A stretch of 64,000 nucleotides of DNA from Roseivirga sp. (GCA_021404565.1 JAAWWF010000006.1:124001-188000); one strand, 5' to 3'; counted from the first letter of the stretch, positions 53,926-63,186 are shown. Numbers and translations are program-made. Notes: generated by a model from the letters alone, not told the origin.

Positions 53926-56370
53926 ATGTTTAAAAATTATGTCAAAACAGCCTTCAGGACAATCCTAAAGGGGAAGTGGTATTCGGTATTCAATATTCTG
54001 AGCCTGACAATAGGCCTCACAGTTGCACTTTTGTCCTACGTATTTATTGAGAACGAATTGAGCTATGACCAATTCAATCAACGTTCTGAAGACATTTATC
54101 GGTTTACCAATGTTGTCAATCAGAACAACCAGGAACAGTTCAGGGCAGGCACCACGTATCCATCCGCTGAGGTTTTAGCGAGTGAATTCCCTGGCATTGA
54201 AAAGGTAGCAAGAATAAGGCATCACGAAGACTATATGGGCTTGCCGCTCATAAGGTATGCGGATAAAAGCTTCCTTGAAAAGGAATTCTACTGGGTTGAT
54301 CAATCGCTGTTTGATATCTTTTCATTCCGGTTTATTGAAGGAAGTCCCGAAAAGGCATTTCCTAATCTACGGTCACTTGTTATTTCAAGAGAAACTGCCG
54401 AAAAATACTTCGGTACTGAGCCGGCACTTGGTAAAGAGGTGATCATGAGTGCTGATCTGGATATTACCGTGAATGCCCGAAAATCCGAAGACTATGCCAT
54501 GGTAATTACGGGGGTGGTGGATATCCCTGAAAACTCCTCTGTACATTTCGAACTGGCCGGCAATATGCTCTTTTCAACTTTCGAGCATAGAGGAAGTAAG
54601 ACCAATTGGTTTCAGGCCACATTTCCTACCTATGTTCTATTGTCCGAGGGGGCAGGTGTAGCGAATCTACAGCGTCAATTGCCTGCTTATGTACAAAAGT
54701 ATTTTGACAAGGATATAAAGGCCCATATCAGCCTGCATTTGCAGCCGTTGGAAGAGATTCATTTGGGCAATCTGCCTGGTCAGGACAAGACCAATAGTTT
54801 AAAACAGGTGGTCAGTGTTGTGCGGATTATTGCCATTTGTATCCTGATGCTCTCCTGCATTAATTTCATCAACCTAAGCACAGCGAGGTTCTCTCAACGT
54901 GCCAGGGAAGTAGGAGTGAGAAAGGTCATCGGGGCAGGTAGGCGTCAGCTAACCCTACAATTCTTGCTGGAATCTCTGATTCTTGCAATGATGGCCCTGA
55001 TAGGGGCATATCTGATCATCCAGCTGGTACTTCCGGTTTTTAATGGTTTGATGGACCGCTCTTTGGTTATAGGCTTTAATCTTTCGTTCTGGTTGCCGGC
55101 TTTGTTGCTAACTATTGGGATAGGGCTTTGTGCCGGCATCTATCCTGCATTGTTTCTGGCCTCTTTCGAAGCCAAAGAGATGATCAAAGGACAGTTAAAT
55201 AGTGGGTTTAAAGGAAGGTTGTTGAGGAGGACCCTGGTGGTTTCTCAGTTTGTTATCACTGTCATTTTGCTGATAGGGGTGACTATCGTTTCCCTCCAAA
55301 CCAACTACCTGAAGAATGCTGATTTGTCTATTGCGCGAGATCAATATGTTATAATACGGTTGAAAGAAGGGGTATACATCGACCAGAATAAGTTCGGCTC
55401 ACTTAAAAATGAACTGCTTGAAGATGCCAGTATTACTACGGTTACCGGTACCTGGAGTGTACCTTTTGGGGTAAACATACCCGTATTCAATTACCCTTTT
55501 AAGGTCGAGGGTTTCTCTGATGAGGAACGAGCCAGAATGCATTTGATCAGGGCAGATGAAGACTTTATCGATGCCTTTGATGTGGAAATACTTCAGGGTA
55601 GAAAGCTATCTATGGATTATGCTACAGATATCACCGAGGGCTTTGTTATTAACGAAAAGGCGGCTGCACTTCTTGGATTTAGCAATCCGGTAGGAAAGGG
55701 GCTTGAGGTTTTCAGCGGAGGGGGGAATTCATTTAAACAGGGAAAGATAGTGGGAGTGATGAAGGACCTGAACTTTCTCTCACTTCATAGAGAGGTGGAA
55801 CCCCTCGTAATTTCCATGGCCAGTACGAGCCGTTATCGGTATATGGTGGTGAGGTTTGATACAAGAAGGGCGGAAAACATGCTGGCCCATGTGAAAGCCT
55901 CTTGGAAGAAACTAGAGCCTAACTGGCCCGTGGAGCTGTTTTTTCTGGACGATGAGTGGCAAATGCATTATGAAAATGAGGAAAAACTGGAAAGTATAGT
56001 GAAGTATTTAACGGTTATCGCATTGAGCATCGCGTGCTTAGGCCTCTTTGCGCTTTCAGGCTTCTCTTTCGAGAGAAGAAAACGAGAAATGAGTATTCGA
56101 AAAGTACTTGGAGCTTCTGTAAACTCTATTTATCAATTACTTTCTGTTGACTTTATCAAATTGATCACTCTATCACTGATTATAGCTACTCCTGTTGGCT
56201 GGTTCCTTGCTCAGCGATGGCTTGATAGCTTTGTCTATCACATTAGCATGAATGTATGGATTGCTTTGGGCGTGGCATTCGTTCTCATGGCCATCACCTT
56301 GGGTACGGTGAGTTACCATACGCTAAGGTCCGCAAGAATAAACCCGGTTGAGAGTTTGAAAACCGAGTAA
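53926..56370 (+). CDS. FtsX/MacB-type ABC permease protein, fused double module
   Basis: An 814-residue membrane protein with the same plan as the one at 14436: an N-terminal helix (VFNILSLTIGLTVALLSYVF), a long periplasmic domain, three helices with the RAREVGVRKVIGAGRRQL coupling motif, a second periplasmic domain and last helices after RRKREMSIRKVLGASV. No adjacent ATPase gene is present. The two copies in this window are diverged paralogs. Its putative partner and substrate are unknown. Terminal KTE is common in this group. Confidence 0.9.
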   Translation: MFKNYVKTAFRTILKGKWYSVFNILSLTIGLTVALLSYVFIENELSYDQFNQRSEDIYRFTNVVNQNNQEQFRAGTTYPSAEVLASEFPGIEKVARIRHHEDYMGLPLIRYADKSFLEKEFYWVDQSLFDIFSFRFIEGSPEKAFPNLRSLVISRETAEKYFGTEPALGKEVIMSADLDITVNARKSEDYAMVITGVVDIPENSSVHFELAGNMLFSTFEHRGSKTNWFQATFPTYVLLSEGAGVANLQRQLPAYVQKYFDKDIKAHISLHLQPLEEIHLGNLPGQDKTNSLKQVVSVVRIIAICILMLSCINFINLSTARFSQRAREVGVRKVIGAGRRQLTLQFLLESLILAMMALIGAYLIIQLVLPVFNGLMDRSLVIGFNLSFWLPALLLTIGIGLCAGIYPALFLASFEAKEMIKGQLNSGFKGRLLRRTLVVSQFVITVILLIGVTIVSLQTNYLKNADLSIARDQYVIIRLKEGVYIDQNKFGSLKNELLEDASITTVTGTWSVPFGVNIPVFNYPFKVEGFSDEERARMHLIRADEDFIDAFDVEILQGRKLSMDYATDITEGFVINEKAAALLGFSNPVGKGLEVFSGGGNSFKQGKIVGVMKDLNFLSLHREVEPLVISMASTSRYRYMVVRFDTRRAENMLAHVKASWKKLEPNWPVELFFLDDEWQMHYENEEKLESIVKYLTVIALSIACLGLFALSGFSFERRKREMSIRKVLGASVNSIYQLLSVDFIKLITLSLIIATPVGWFLAQRWLDSFVYHISMNVWIALGVAFVLMAITLGTVSYHTLRSARINPVESLKTE

Positions 56371-56430
56371 GTAACAGTTAACGGTGATTTTCTTATTCTG
56401 TGCTGCTAACGCAGAAGGTTGATAGGGGAG

Positions 56431-57210
56431 TCAATTCACCAGTTGACTTTCCAACTTATCAATAGCTTCATTCAGATCTTCCAGCAGGCGCAGCTCTTTG
56501 GTCGCAATGGTATAAATTGCGAACTTCTTTCGCTTATGCTCCTGAGCTTCGTCTGTCCTTTCAAAATAGGTGATAAAGAGTTTGCTATTCCATTCATGAA
56601 AATGAAACCGCTCAATATCGATTCCCCTGGTTACCTGAGTGAGATCTTCACCGAGAAGCCCTGAAATATATATATCGTGATGATCCCGGCTATTGAGGTA
56701 GCCATCTTTATTACTGTCCTCGAAAGCTATTTCATAGACAATATTTTTCACTGTGGTATCAACCTTGCCTTTTTCAAGATTATAGTCAGGACTTGCAGAA
56801 CGCCAATTGCGAATGTCAGCCTTTCTGTCGAGCAGTGTGTTTATGACCTTGTAGTCCCCATCGAGAAATACAATGTTGGCAATTCCGTACATAGAAGGAG
56901 AGATATCCCCGGCAGCAGAGATTGCCCCTAAAAGCATCTTAGATTCCTCATAGGTGGTGGCAGATAAAGTCATAAACCGATGGTCGGAATTATAAACACG
57001 CTCCGGAGCCGTGTATGTCAAACCTTGCAAAGCGAGTCCCTTGCTTTTTGCCGATTCAAGGCGCTGACCCATCATTACTTCGTTGTCATCATAGTCATAG
57101 TCTTCCGGAAATAAGTCCTGAATGGATCGAAAAAGGCCATAAGACACCAATAGGAGGATAAATATGCCATTTACAAACCAGAGTACTTTGAGAGATTTAT
57201 CTAATTTCAT
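56431..57210 (-). CDS. Membrane-anchored protein with an EF-hand-like loop, unknown
   Basis: A 259-residue protein with one N-terminal membrane helix (residues about 10-29, WFVNGIFILLLVSYG) and a periplasmic domain of short beta segments. A calcium-loop-like motif DSNKDGYLNSRD at 165-176 has D165, N167, D169, G170 and D176 in EF-hand/dockerin spacing. An acidic stretch EDYDYDDNE follows the helix. The end is a helix (LLEDLNEAIDKLESQL). No known family recognised. A perfect 26-base palindrome lies 11 bases before its start. Confidence 0.6.
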   Translation of the reverse strand: MKLDKSLKVLWFVNGIFILLLVSYGLFRSIQDLFPEDYDYDDNEVMMGQRLESAKSKGLALQGLTYTAPERVYNSDHRFMTLSATTYEESKMLLGAISAAGDISPSMYGIANIVFLDGDYKVINTLLDRKADIRNWRSASPDYNLEKGKVDTTVKNIVYEIAFEDSNKDGYLNSRDHHDIYISGLLGEDLTQVTRGIDIERFHFHEWNSKLFITYFERTDEAQEHKRKKFAIYTIATKELRLLEDLNEAIDKLESQLVN

Positions 57211-57221
57211 AGAGGAAGATA

Positions 57222-57247
57222 GTTAAAACTAATTATTTAGTTTTAAC
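57222..57247. promoter_or_regulatory. Perfect 26-base inverted repeat before the anchored protein gene
   Basis: GTTAAAACTAA and TTAGTTTTAAC, 11-base arms around TTAT, located 11-36 bases upstream of the ATG at 57210 (minus strand). As RNA it could hold the translation start; as DNA it could be an operator. Confidence 0.55.
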
Positions 57248-57335
57248 GAGTTCTGGATTTTTGACTAAGAGGTTGAACCGCCTTTTTCAATTATATTATG
57301 CTAGGGGTGCGAACATTACAAATATTCTTCTAGTA

Positions 57336-57358
57336 CCACCTCGTTTCAAACGAGGTGG
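57336..57358. repeat. Perfect 11-bp hairpin
   Basis: CCACCTCGTTT and AAACGAGGTGG are exact inverted arms with one base between. It is in an intergenic region with two other hairpin types. Confidence 0.7.
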
Positions 57359-57376
57359 ATTCTAGGGCAGGACCTA

Positions 57377-57419
57377 TGGTCAGACCAGTGTATGCGCTAG
57401 CACAAATCTGGTCCGACCA
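57377..57419. repeat. Inverted GGTCxGACCA pair
   Basis: TGGTCAGACCAG (57377-57388) and CTGGTCCGACCA (57408-57419) are inverted with one mismatch and a 19-base loop. The same core forms the palindrome at 52408. Confidence 0.65.
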
Positions 57420-57520
57420 GTATCCTCAGGGGCGCTTGTTTTCTGCGCCTAAACCATGTTGAGACTCTTCGTACCTCAGAGTAGGGAAGAAGGACGTATG
57501 AGGTTGGAGTTTATCTATGA

Positions 57521-57567
57521 ACTCCCTGCTTTCTAATCCTGAGGAGCCGAAGGATCTAAAGCAGGTT
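57521..57567. repeat. Direct-repeat copy 2 of the 48-base interspersed sequence
   Basis: Contains CCTGAGGAGCCGAAGGATCT (57538-57557). It matches 52445-52492 with three substitutions and one gap. With the GGTCxGACCA elements it brackets the segment 52.5-57.5 kb in the same order. Confidence 0.72.
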
Positions 57568-57627
57568 ATTCGGGATGTTTTGTGGAGCATTGGTCAGGCC
57601 AATACCCATCGTCTAATAGTGTCTTAG

Positions 57628-58506
57628 CTACCGGAGCTCATCAAAAATCTCCGTACTTACCCAATAAATATCTCCATTACTGCTATAGAGCAGGTATTTG
57701 CCGTCATTGGTAACGTAGGGGCAGAGTTCATTAGCTCCAGTATTGATGGCATCTCCCATATTCTTGGCCTGGGTCCAGGTCCCGTTTTGCTTGAAGCTGA
57801 TATAGAGATCACCACTCCCAAAACCACTCCTGCGTCTGCTGGCAAAAATGATGTAAGACTCGTCCGGGGCAATAAACACATCTGCTTCATAAGCGTCTGT
57901 ATTGATTGCAGGACTTTCCTTCACAGCTTTCTGAAAAACACCGTCTTTCATGGCTGAGGAGTAAATACTGTGGTTGCCTTCATAGTGATCGGTAGAGAAA
58001 TACATAGTGCCCTCAGCTGTAAAGGAGATATAGTATTCGTTACCTGTTGTGTTGATCTCGGGACCTGCATTAATGGGTTTGGACCAACCATCCCCCTTTC
58101 GTTCAGAATACCAGATATCATAGTCTGTGCGCTTGTGGTTTTCCTCTTCCCGGTATTGGCTGATATAATAAAGTCGCTTACCATCCGGGGAAAGAAAAGG
58201 GTCGTTGAAACCAGCATTTTTACCTGTAATTACGACTTCTGGTTTGGTCCATTTGTTGTTTTTATAGCGAACCCTCCATATCTCGTCCTTTCCTCTTTTT
58301 TTGGCTGCATAGTAAAATTCTTCACCATCCGGAGAGAATACAGAACCAAACTCAAACCTGTTTGCTATGGAAACCAATCCTTTAGCAAAGATTTGTGATG
58401 TAACACCAGGTGTATCAGTGTCAAGATATTGCTTGTCTTGCGCCTGTAGTTGTACCTGAGTCAGGCAAAGAAGGAACGTCAATGTGAAGGAGAGTATCTT
58501 TTTCAT
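57628..58506 (-). CDS. Secreted PD40 beta-propeller protein
   Basis: A 292-residue exported protein (signal MKKILSFTLTFLLCLTQVQL, cleavage near AQD). The rest is a PD40 propeller with blades FSPDGEEFYYAAKKRG, LSPDGKRLYYISQYRE, FTAEGTMYFSTDHYEG, APDESYIIFASRRRSG and VTNDGKYLLYSSNGDI. Such proteins are frequent in Bacteroidota, with TolB-like or OmpA-linked roles, but function is not assigned. It sits 16 bases downstream of the DUF885 gene, likely in one operon. Confidence 0.82.
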   Translation of the reverse strand: MKKILSFTLTFLLCLTQVQLQAQDKQYLDTDTPGVTSQIFAKGLVSIANRFEFGSVFSPDGEEFYYAAKKRGKDEIWRVRYKNNKWTKPEVVITGKNAGFNDPFLSPDGKRLYYISQYREEENHKRTDYDIWYSERKGDGWSKPINAGPEINTTGNEYYISFTAEGTMYFSTDHYEGNHSIYSSAMKDGVFQKAVKESPAINTDAYEADVFIAPDESYIIFASRRRSGFGSGDLYISFKQNGTWTQAKNMGDAINTGANELCPYVTNDGKYLLYSSNGDIYWVSTEIFDELR

Positions 58507-58522
58507 GTGAGATCTGGTTGAC

Positions 58523-59830
58523 TTACTTCAACGTACTGGCAGTATGAGGATTGCTCAAAAGCTCTTTGAATACTTCCCAGCGCTTTTGCGGTTGATCGGC
58601 TGTACCACCATGAGCTTCCACATAGTTGGCCACCAGGTCCTTACCCAGGTTATAGTTGATCACGTAGCTGCGGTATTGATCGATAAAGCGAGTGCGCTGT
58701 AGTGCTCTGTCTGGTTCATAAAGCAGGTATTTCTCCAGCCAGCTGGCAGCCTCTTCTCTGGTGATTTCCCCGTTCAGGTATTTTCTGGCTGCTTCGTTTC
58801 CTGCATAGTTAAGTTTGGCACGCATGGCCTGAATTTCATAATAGCGATCGGCCTTGGCGGGATCAATACCGGCAATGGGAAAGAGCACCTCTTTTTCGTA
58901 AGCGACTCTGGTGGCTCCCGGAAAGGCCACATCAATACCATAGTTGGCACTGCCTTCGGCTATAAGCGATTGGGGAGAGAAGAGGGGATAAACAGAAAAC
59001 TCTACCCAGCCCTTACCATCTACCAGGTTTTGCTCCAGCAGCGCATTGAAGACATGATGACCGGGATAACCTTCATGACAAGCCAGATCTATGGCGCGTT
59101 CTATAAAAATCGGGAAGTCCGTATTCAGTTGAATCAGGCTTTGACTTTTGCCCTGGTAATAATTGTAGCCAGACCATGATTTGTCGTTCACGTATTCCAG
59201 CACAAAATTCTCGTTGGCAGGAAGCTGAAATTGAGCATCGGTTCTCTTGCGAGCCTCCGTAATGGCCGTTTGAAACACTTCATCAAGTTTTTCTTTCGGA
59301 ATAATAAAATCGCTGGCGTAGCTGGTGTATCGTTCTGATACGTTACCACTGCCCGGCAAAACTTTGTCAAGTCCGGCCAAAAGGGAATCAAAATAGTCCT
59401 GTGAGTAGGTGGGAGGGGCTGCATCATACAGCAATTTGGCTTCTTCATCGAAGCTGTACTTTTCTCCACCCATCATACTTATTTTGGTGCGCACCGCGAG
59501 CAGCTGCTTCTTTAGCATATTCAGTCTTGCTTTTTTAAGGCCTGAAAAGGAAGTCTCGTCCAATTGATCGAGCTGGTTTCTTAAATCATCAGCCCTGAAC
59601 AGGTAATCATTGGCCTCAAAGATCGCACCTTCTGGCAAGTCAGTTGTTGGCTTCAGGTTTTCAGGACCATAATAGGCATCTACAAAGTCACCATCGTATT
59701 GACCTACCTCCAGCACGAGCTTTACATAGTCGGTGGCAATCTGGTTGATGTCCGGAGCTTTTGCTTTCTCAGCGGGTGAGCAGGAGATAATCATAATGGA
59801 GAGAAAAAGAAATGCAGAAAGAATGCGCAT
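58523..59830 (-). CDS. DUF885 family lipoprotein, putative metallopeptidase
   Basis: A 435-residue protein with a lipobox (LFLSIMIISCSPAEK; Cys about 18). The DUF885 signature with the metal-binding His pair is CHEGYPGHHVFN, followed by the glutamate region VEFSVYPLFSPQSLIAEGSA and the helical end with LNYAGNEAARKYLNGE. It is probably a periplasmic zinc carboxypeptidase-like enzyme; substrate unknown. The longer frame starts 12 codons upstream, but ATG 59830 gives the signal. The propeller gene follows at 16 bases. Confidence 0.85.
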   Translation of the reverse strand: MRILSAFLFLSIMIISCSPAEKAKAPDINQIATDYVKLVLEVGQYDGDFVDAYYGPENLKPTTDLPEGAIFEANDYLFRADDLRNQLDQLDETSFSGLKKARLNMLKKQLLAVRTKISMMGGEKYSFDEEAKLLYDAAPPTYSQDYFDSLLAGLDKVLPGSGNVSERYTSYASDFIIPKEKLDEVFQTAITEARKRTDAQFQLPANENFVLEYVNDKSWSGYNYYQGKSQSLIQLNTDFPIFIERAIDLACHEGYPGHHVFNALLEQNLVDGKGWVEFSVYPLFSPQSLIAEGSANYGIDVAFPGATRVAYEKEVLFPIAGIDPAKADRYYEIQAMRAKLNYAGNEAARKYLNGEITREEAASWLEKYLLYEPDRALQRTRFIDQYRSYVINYNLGKDLVANYVEAHGGTADQPQKRWEVFKELLSNPHTASTLK

Positions 59831-60009
59831 ATAACAGCTAGTTTTTGAAAGCTGTGAAGATACCAAGTCCTGACATGATTAGAATGATGTTAAGGGATAA
59901 ATCAGGTGAGTCAGTAATAATCCATACTATTGCTATTCATGTTATACAAGTCTTTTTTAGAAAAATTATACACTAACCACTACATTTAAATTGATTAAAA
60001 TAGCATGAT

Positions 60010-60537
60010 ATGAAAATTCGATTATTCGCAATAGTAGCTTGTTTATTGTTGCTATCCGTAGTAGGAAAAGCACAGAACCTAAAAATTGGTTATGTAAAGG
60101 TCGAGAAAATATTTGCAGAATGGCCTAAGACTAAAGCGTCTGATAAAGAGTTACAGGACTATGAAACCCAGCTGCAGGTAAGGTTACAGGCCAAAGTGAA
60201 AGACTTTCAGAATAAAATGGCAAAGTTTAACAAGGATCTTGCTACGATGGATGCTCTTACCAAAAAAGACACAGAAACTGAATTACAGAATTTACAAACT
60301 CAGATTCAGCAGTTTGAAGCAAATGCTCAACAGTCTGTCAATGAGAAAAATCTTGCCTTGCTAAAGCCTTTGCAGAATAAACTGAAACAAGCTATAGATC
60401 AGGTAGCGATCGAAAACGGTTATACTCACATTCTTGATTATGGTTCTTCTTTGGTCTATACAAGTGATAAGACAGGCGATATTTCTGCACAGGTAGCTCA
60501 GAAATTAGGCTTTACTTTATCCTCAGATTCACAATAG
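60010..60537 (+). CDS. OmpH/Skp-family periplasmic chaperone
   Basis: A 175-residue protein with a signal peptide (LFAIVACLLLLSVVGKA, cleavage near AQN). After a short beta segment KIGYVKVEKIFAEWPKTK come two long charged helices (about 50-120), as in the tentacles of Skp, and a final segment with NGYTHILDYGSSLVYTSD, the usual OmpH end. It should hold unfolded outer-membrane proteins in the periplasm. The gene stands alone and converges with the glycosyltransferase gene 38 bases away. Confidence 0.9.
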   Translation: MKIRLFAIVACLLLLSVVGKAQNLKIGYVKVEKIFAEWPKTKASDKELQDYETQLQVRLQAKVKDFQNKMAKFNKDLATMDALTKKDTETELQNLQTQIQQFEANAQQSVNEKNLALLKPLQNKLKQAIDQVAIENGYTHILDYGSSLVYTSDKTGDISAQVAQKLGFTLSSDSQ

Positions 60538-60575
60538 GCGATTATGTGGGTGTTGAAGGAATTTGACGGCTTTTT

Positions 60576-61586
60576 TTATAAATACCAATAATCAACTCCC
60601 ATTTTCAAACCATTGTCGCTGAGGTATTTCTCGAGCCGCAAGCGCTCTTTTTCAAGAGGAAATACGGCTATAAGCAGCTTAAAGTCATTTTGTTCTTCAA
60701 CATCAGTAAACTTTCCTATAGCATGTCCGGTAATGCCATCTGGATATTTATCCGGATTCATGTCCATCCAGGTAAAGTCCTGACCTTGCACATCTAAGAT
60801 CTGAGCAGTTAACCGACCTTTATTACCAACGCCCCATAGCACAAGTGTAGCTTTCCCAAGACTGTGCCTTACAAAATGCTTTATTTTTAGTTTGAAAAAA
60901 TGCGATTGGTCATAAAGGTCAGAATTACGGGAGGTACGTTCAGGGTGCTCTCTCCACAACAAGGTGGTTTCAGGCAGACTGTAAACACTGAAGCCATGTT
61001 CATACCACTTCAATACTAAATGATAATCTTCAGGATAGGAGAGAGTAGCAAAACCTCCGATCTCCTTTAAGTCTGTCTTCCTGCACATCCAGTTGGGGGA
61101 GGCAATCACACACTCCCGGTAAATCCAATCCCAATGATCTTTCTGTTCAATTCGCTCATTGAGCCAGTTTTGATAGCTAACATAACCTTCTGAAACAGCT
61201 TCTGTACTGAAGTATCGCACTTTTCCGGTAATGACTGTTTTACGTGGCAGAGCCTCCATTGCCCTGGTCATTATCTCCAGACGGGTTTCCGGCATTACAT
61301 CATCTCCGTCCATTCTGGTAATGAATTCACCTCTTGTCTTACTAAAGGCAAGAGCCAGGGCAGGGGTGATGCCCTGACCGGTGTTCTGGAAAACCTGAAT
61401 GCGATTGTCTTCAAGCATATGTTGTTGAAGAACAGGCAGCGTATCATCTGTAGAATGATCATTGACAACGATCAACTCCCAAAATGAAAATGTCTGTCTT
61501 CTGATCGAAGACAGACATTCATGAAGATATTTACCAGTGTTTTTTACTGGCATGATGATGCTTACCTGTGGAAATTCGTTGGTCAT
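60576..61586 (-). CDS. GT2 glycosyltransferase with a C-terminal nucleotide-binding-like domain
   Basis: A 336-residue protein. Residues 1-225 are a GT-A domain of family GT2: VSIIMPVKNTGKYLHECLSS, VVNDHSTDDT, and the metal DxD motif MDGDDVMPE at 92-100, with YPEDYHLVLKWYEHG. The last 95 residues contain ATLVLWGVGNKGRLTAQIL (246-264), a Rossmann-type GxGxKG loop, and WMDMNPDKYP, unlike a simple GT2. It may sense or bind a nucleotide. The acceptor is unknown. The gene is on the minus strand, 34 bases downstream of the MATE gene. Confidence 0.85.
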   Translation of the reverse strand: MTNEFPQVSIIMPVKNTGKYLHECLSSIRRQTFSFWELIVVNDHSTDDTLPVLQQHMLEDNRIQVFQNTGQGITPALALAFSKTRGEFITRMDGDDVMPETRLEIMTRAMEALPRKTVITGKVRYFSTEAVSEGYVSYQNWLNERIEQKDHWDWIYRECVIASPNWMCRKTDLKEIGGFATLSYPEDYHLVLKWYEHGFSVYSLPETTLLWREHPERTSRNSDLYDQSHFFKLKIKHFVRHSLGKATLVLWGVGNKGRLTAQILDVQGQDFTWMDMNPDKYPDGITGHAIGKFTDVEEQNDFKLLIAVFPLEKERLRLEKYLSDNGLKMGVDYWYL

Positions 61587-61620
61587 TGTTTCAGTTGCCT
61601 GAAGTTACCGACTTTCCACT

Positions 61621-63030
61621 CTAAACCTCTACCAGTTTCCATTTGCCTTTACGGAACCACCACATAGAAACTACTGCTATCAGGGCTTCAGCGATGGTGA
61701 TGGCCAGGTAAACCCCCAGCGGGCCATAGTCAAACTCCAGGGCCAGTAAATAGGCCAGGGGCAGCTGAAAAAGCCAGAAACAGAAGAAGTTAATAACGGT
61801 AGGTGTTTTCGTATCCCCTGCACCATTAAATGACTGAATCAACACCATGCCATAGGCATAGAACACATAGCCGGCTGTGATGACCTGCAGGCTTAAAGCA
61901 CCTGCTTCGATCACCTCCGGGTCACTCTTAAACCAGCCTACAATGGTCTTGGCAAAGAGCATATAGACGATGGAAATGAGTATCATAAATATGGCGTTGT
62001 ACTTACCCGTTTTCCATACCGATTTCTCGGCTCTCTCTGGTTGTTTTGCTCCGAGGTTTTGCCCTACCAGGGTAGCAGCTGCATTGCTCATACCCCAGGC
62101 AGGCATCAGGGTAAACATGATTACCCTGATGGAGATACCATAACCTGCCAGCACAGCGCTTCCGAATTCTGACATAATACGTGTCAGGAAAACCCAGCTG
62201 GAGGTAGCAATTAAAAACTGCCCTATGCCTCCCATAGAAACCTTGATCAGGTTCCACATAATGTCTGCCCTGAAAACGATGTCTTTGAGCGTCACCTTAA
62301 TACGACTCCAGCCAAAGAAGAGTACCATTAACTGACCCACTACGGCAATACCGCGTCCGATAGTAGTAGCGATGGCTGCTCCCTCTACACCATAGGCAGG
62401 AATAGGGCCTAATCCGAAGATAAAAATCGGATCAAGAATGATATTCAGACCATTTGAAATTACGAGCATCCACATAGCAATGGACGCATCACCTGCTCCT
62501 CTGAAAATGGCATTGATCAGGAATAGTAAAACTACTGTGATGCTTCCGCCCATCAAGACTCGGGTGTATCCATAGCCCTCTGCTATCAAATCTGGTTCAC
62601 CCCCCATAAGGCCGAGTATTTCTTTAGGAAATATGATCCCGAGCGAACCTATGACAACTGCCACGATGGTGCCCAGAATAATTACCTGAACTCCCGCTTT
62701 AGAGGCTCCTTCGGTGTCGTTTTCGCCTATTCTGCGAGCGACAAGGGCCGTTGCTGCCATACTCAGACCTATGGCTACCGCATAGACAAGTGTAATCACG
62801 GATTCAGTCAGTACCACGGTAGCAATAGCATTGGTGCTTACCCGTGATACAAATATCATATCTACCAAAGCAAAGGTAGATTCCATGAGCATTTCGAGGA
62901 TCATGGGTACAGAGAGCATGAAAATTGCTCTTCGGATGCTGCCGGTCGTAAAGCTTTGCTCTTTTCCGGTAAGTGCGATTTTGAGGTATTGAAAAAACCT
63001 CTTTATAGAAAGTTTAGATTGTTGCGTCAT
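61621..63030 (-). CDS. MATE family multidrug or metabolite exporter
   Basis: A 469-residue inner-membrane protein with two six-helix halves. Family features include GSIRRAIFMLSVPMILEMLM and ALVDMIFVSRVSTNAIATVV in the first half and GYVFYAYGMVLIQSFNGAGD and TKTPTVINFFCFWLFQLPLA in the second. It exports cationic drugs or metabolites using a sodium or proton gradient. A soluble N-terminal stretch of about 30 residues precedes the first helix. The glycosyltransferase gene lies 34 bases downstream, same strand. Confidence 0.92.
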   Translation of the reverse strand: MTQQSKLSIKRFFQYLKIALTGKEQSFTTGSIRRAIFMLSVPMILEMLMESTFALVDMIFVSRVSTNAIATVVLTESVITLVYAVAIGLSMAATALVARRIGENDTEGASKAGVQVIILGTIVAVVIGSLGIIFPKEILGLMGGEPDLIAEGYGYTRVLMGGSITVVLLFLINAIFRGAGDASIAMWMLVISNGLNIILDPIFIFGLGPIPAYGVEGAAIATTIGRGIAVVGQLMVLFFGWSRIKVTLKDIVFRADIMWNLIKVSMGGIGQFLIATSSWVFLTRIMSEFGSAVLAGYGISIRVIMFTLMPAWGMSNAAATLVGQNLGAKQPERAEKSVWKTGKYNAIFMILISIVYMLFAKTIVGWFKSDPEVIEAGALSLQVITAGYVFYAYGMVLIQSFNGAGDTKTPTVINFFCFWLFQLPLAYLLALEFDYGPLGVYLAITIAEALIAVVSMWWFRKGKWKLVEV

Positions 63031-63186
63031 TAAATTGAGAATTATGTATTGAAAAAAAAGTGTAGGGTACCCGGTTATTTGCAGGCCGGGGGGGTGACCA
63101 TCGCACTGGGGGCGGATATGGTAAACACAATTCTCATAGCTTCATGATGTTGCAAATGTGCAGCTTTTTTTCGGAAGTCCAAACGA

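Larger units (their letters stand above)
57248..57627. other. 380-base intergenic region with hairpins and repeats
   Basis: Contains a perfect 23-base hairpin CCACCTCGTTT/AAACGAGGTGG (57336-57358), two inverted GGTCxGACCA elements (57377-57388 and 57408-57419) and a copy of the 48-base repeat (57521-57567). No coding frame is apparent, and no transposase. The gap separates the starts of one minus-strand gene and the stop of another. Confidence 0.6.
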
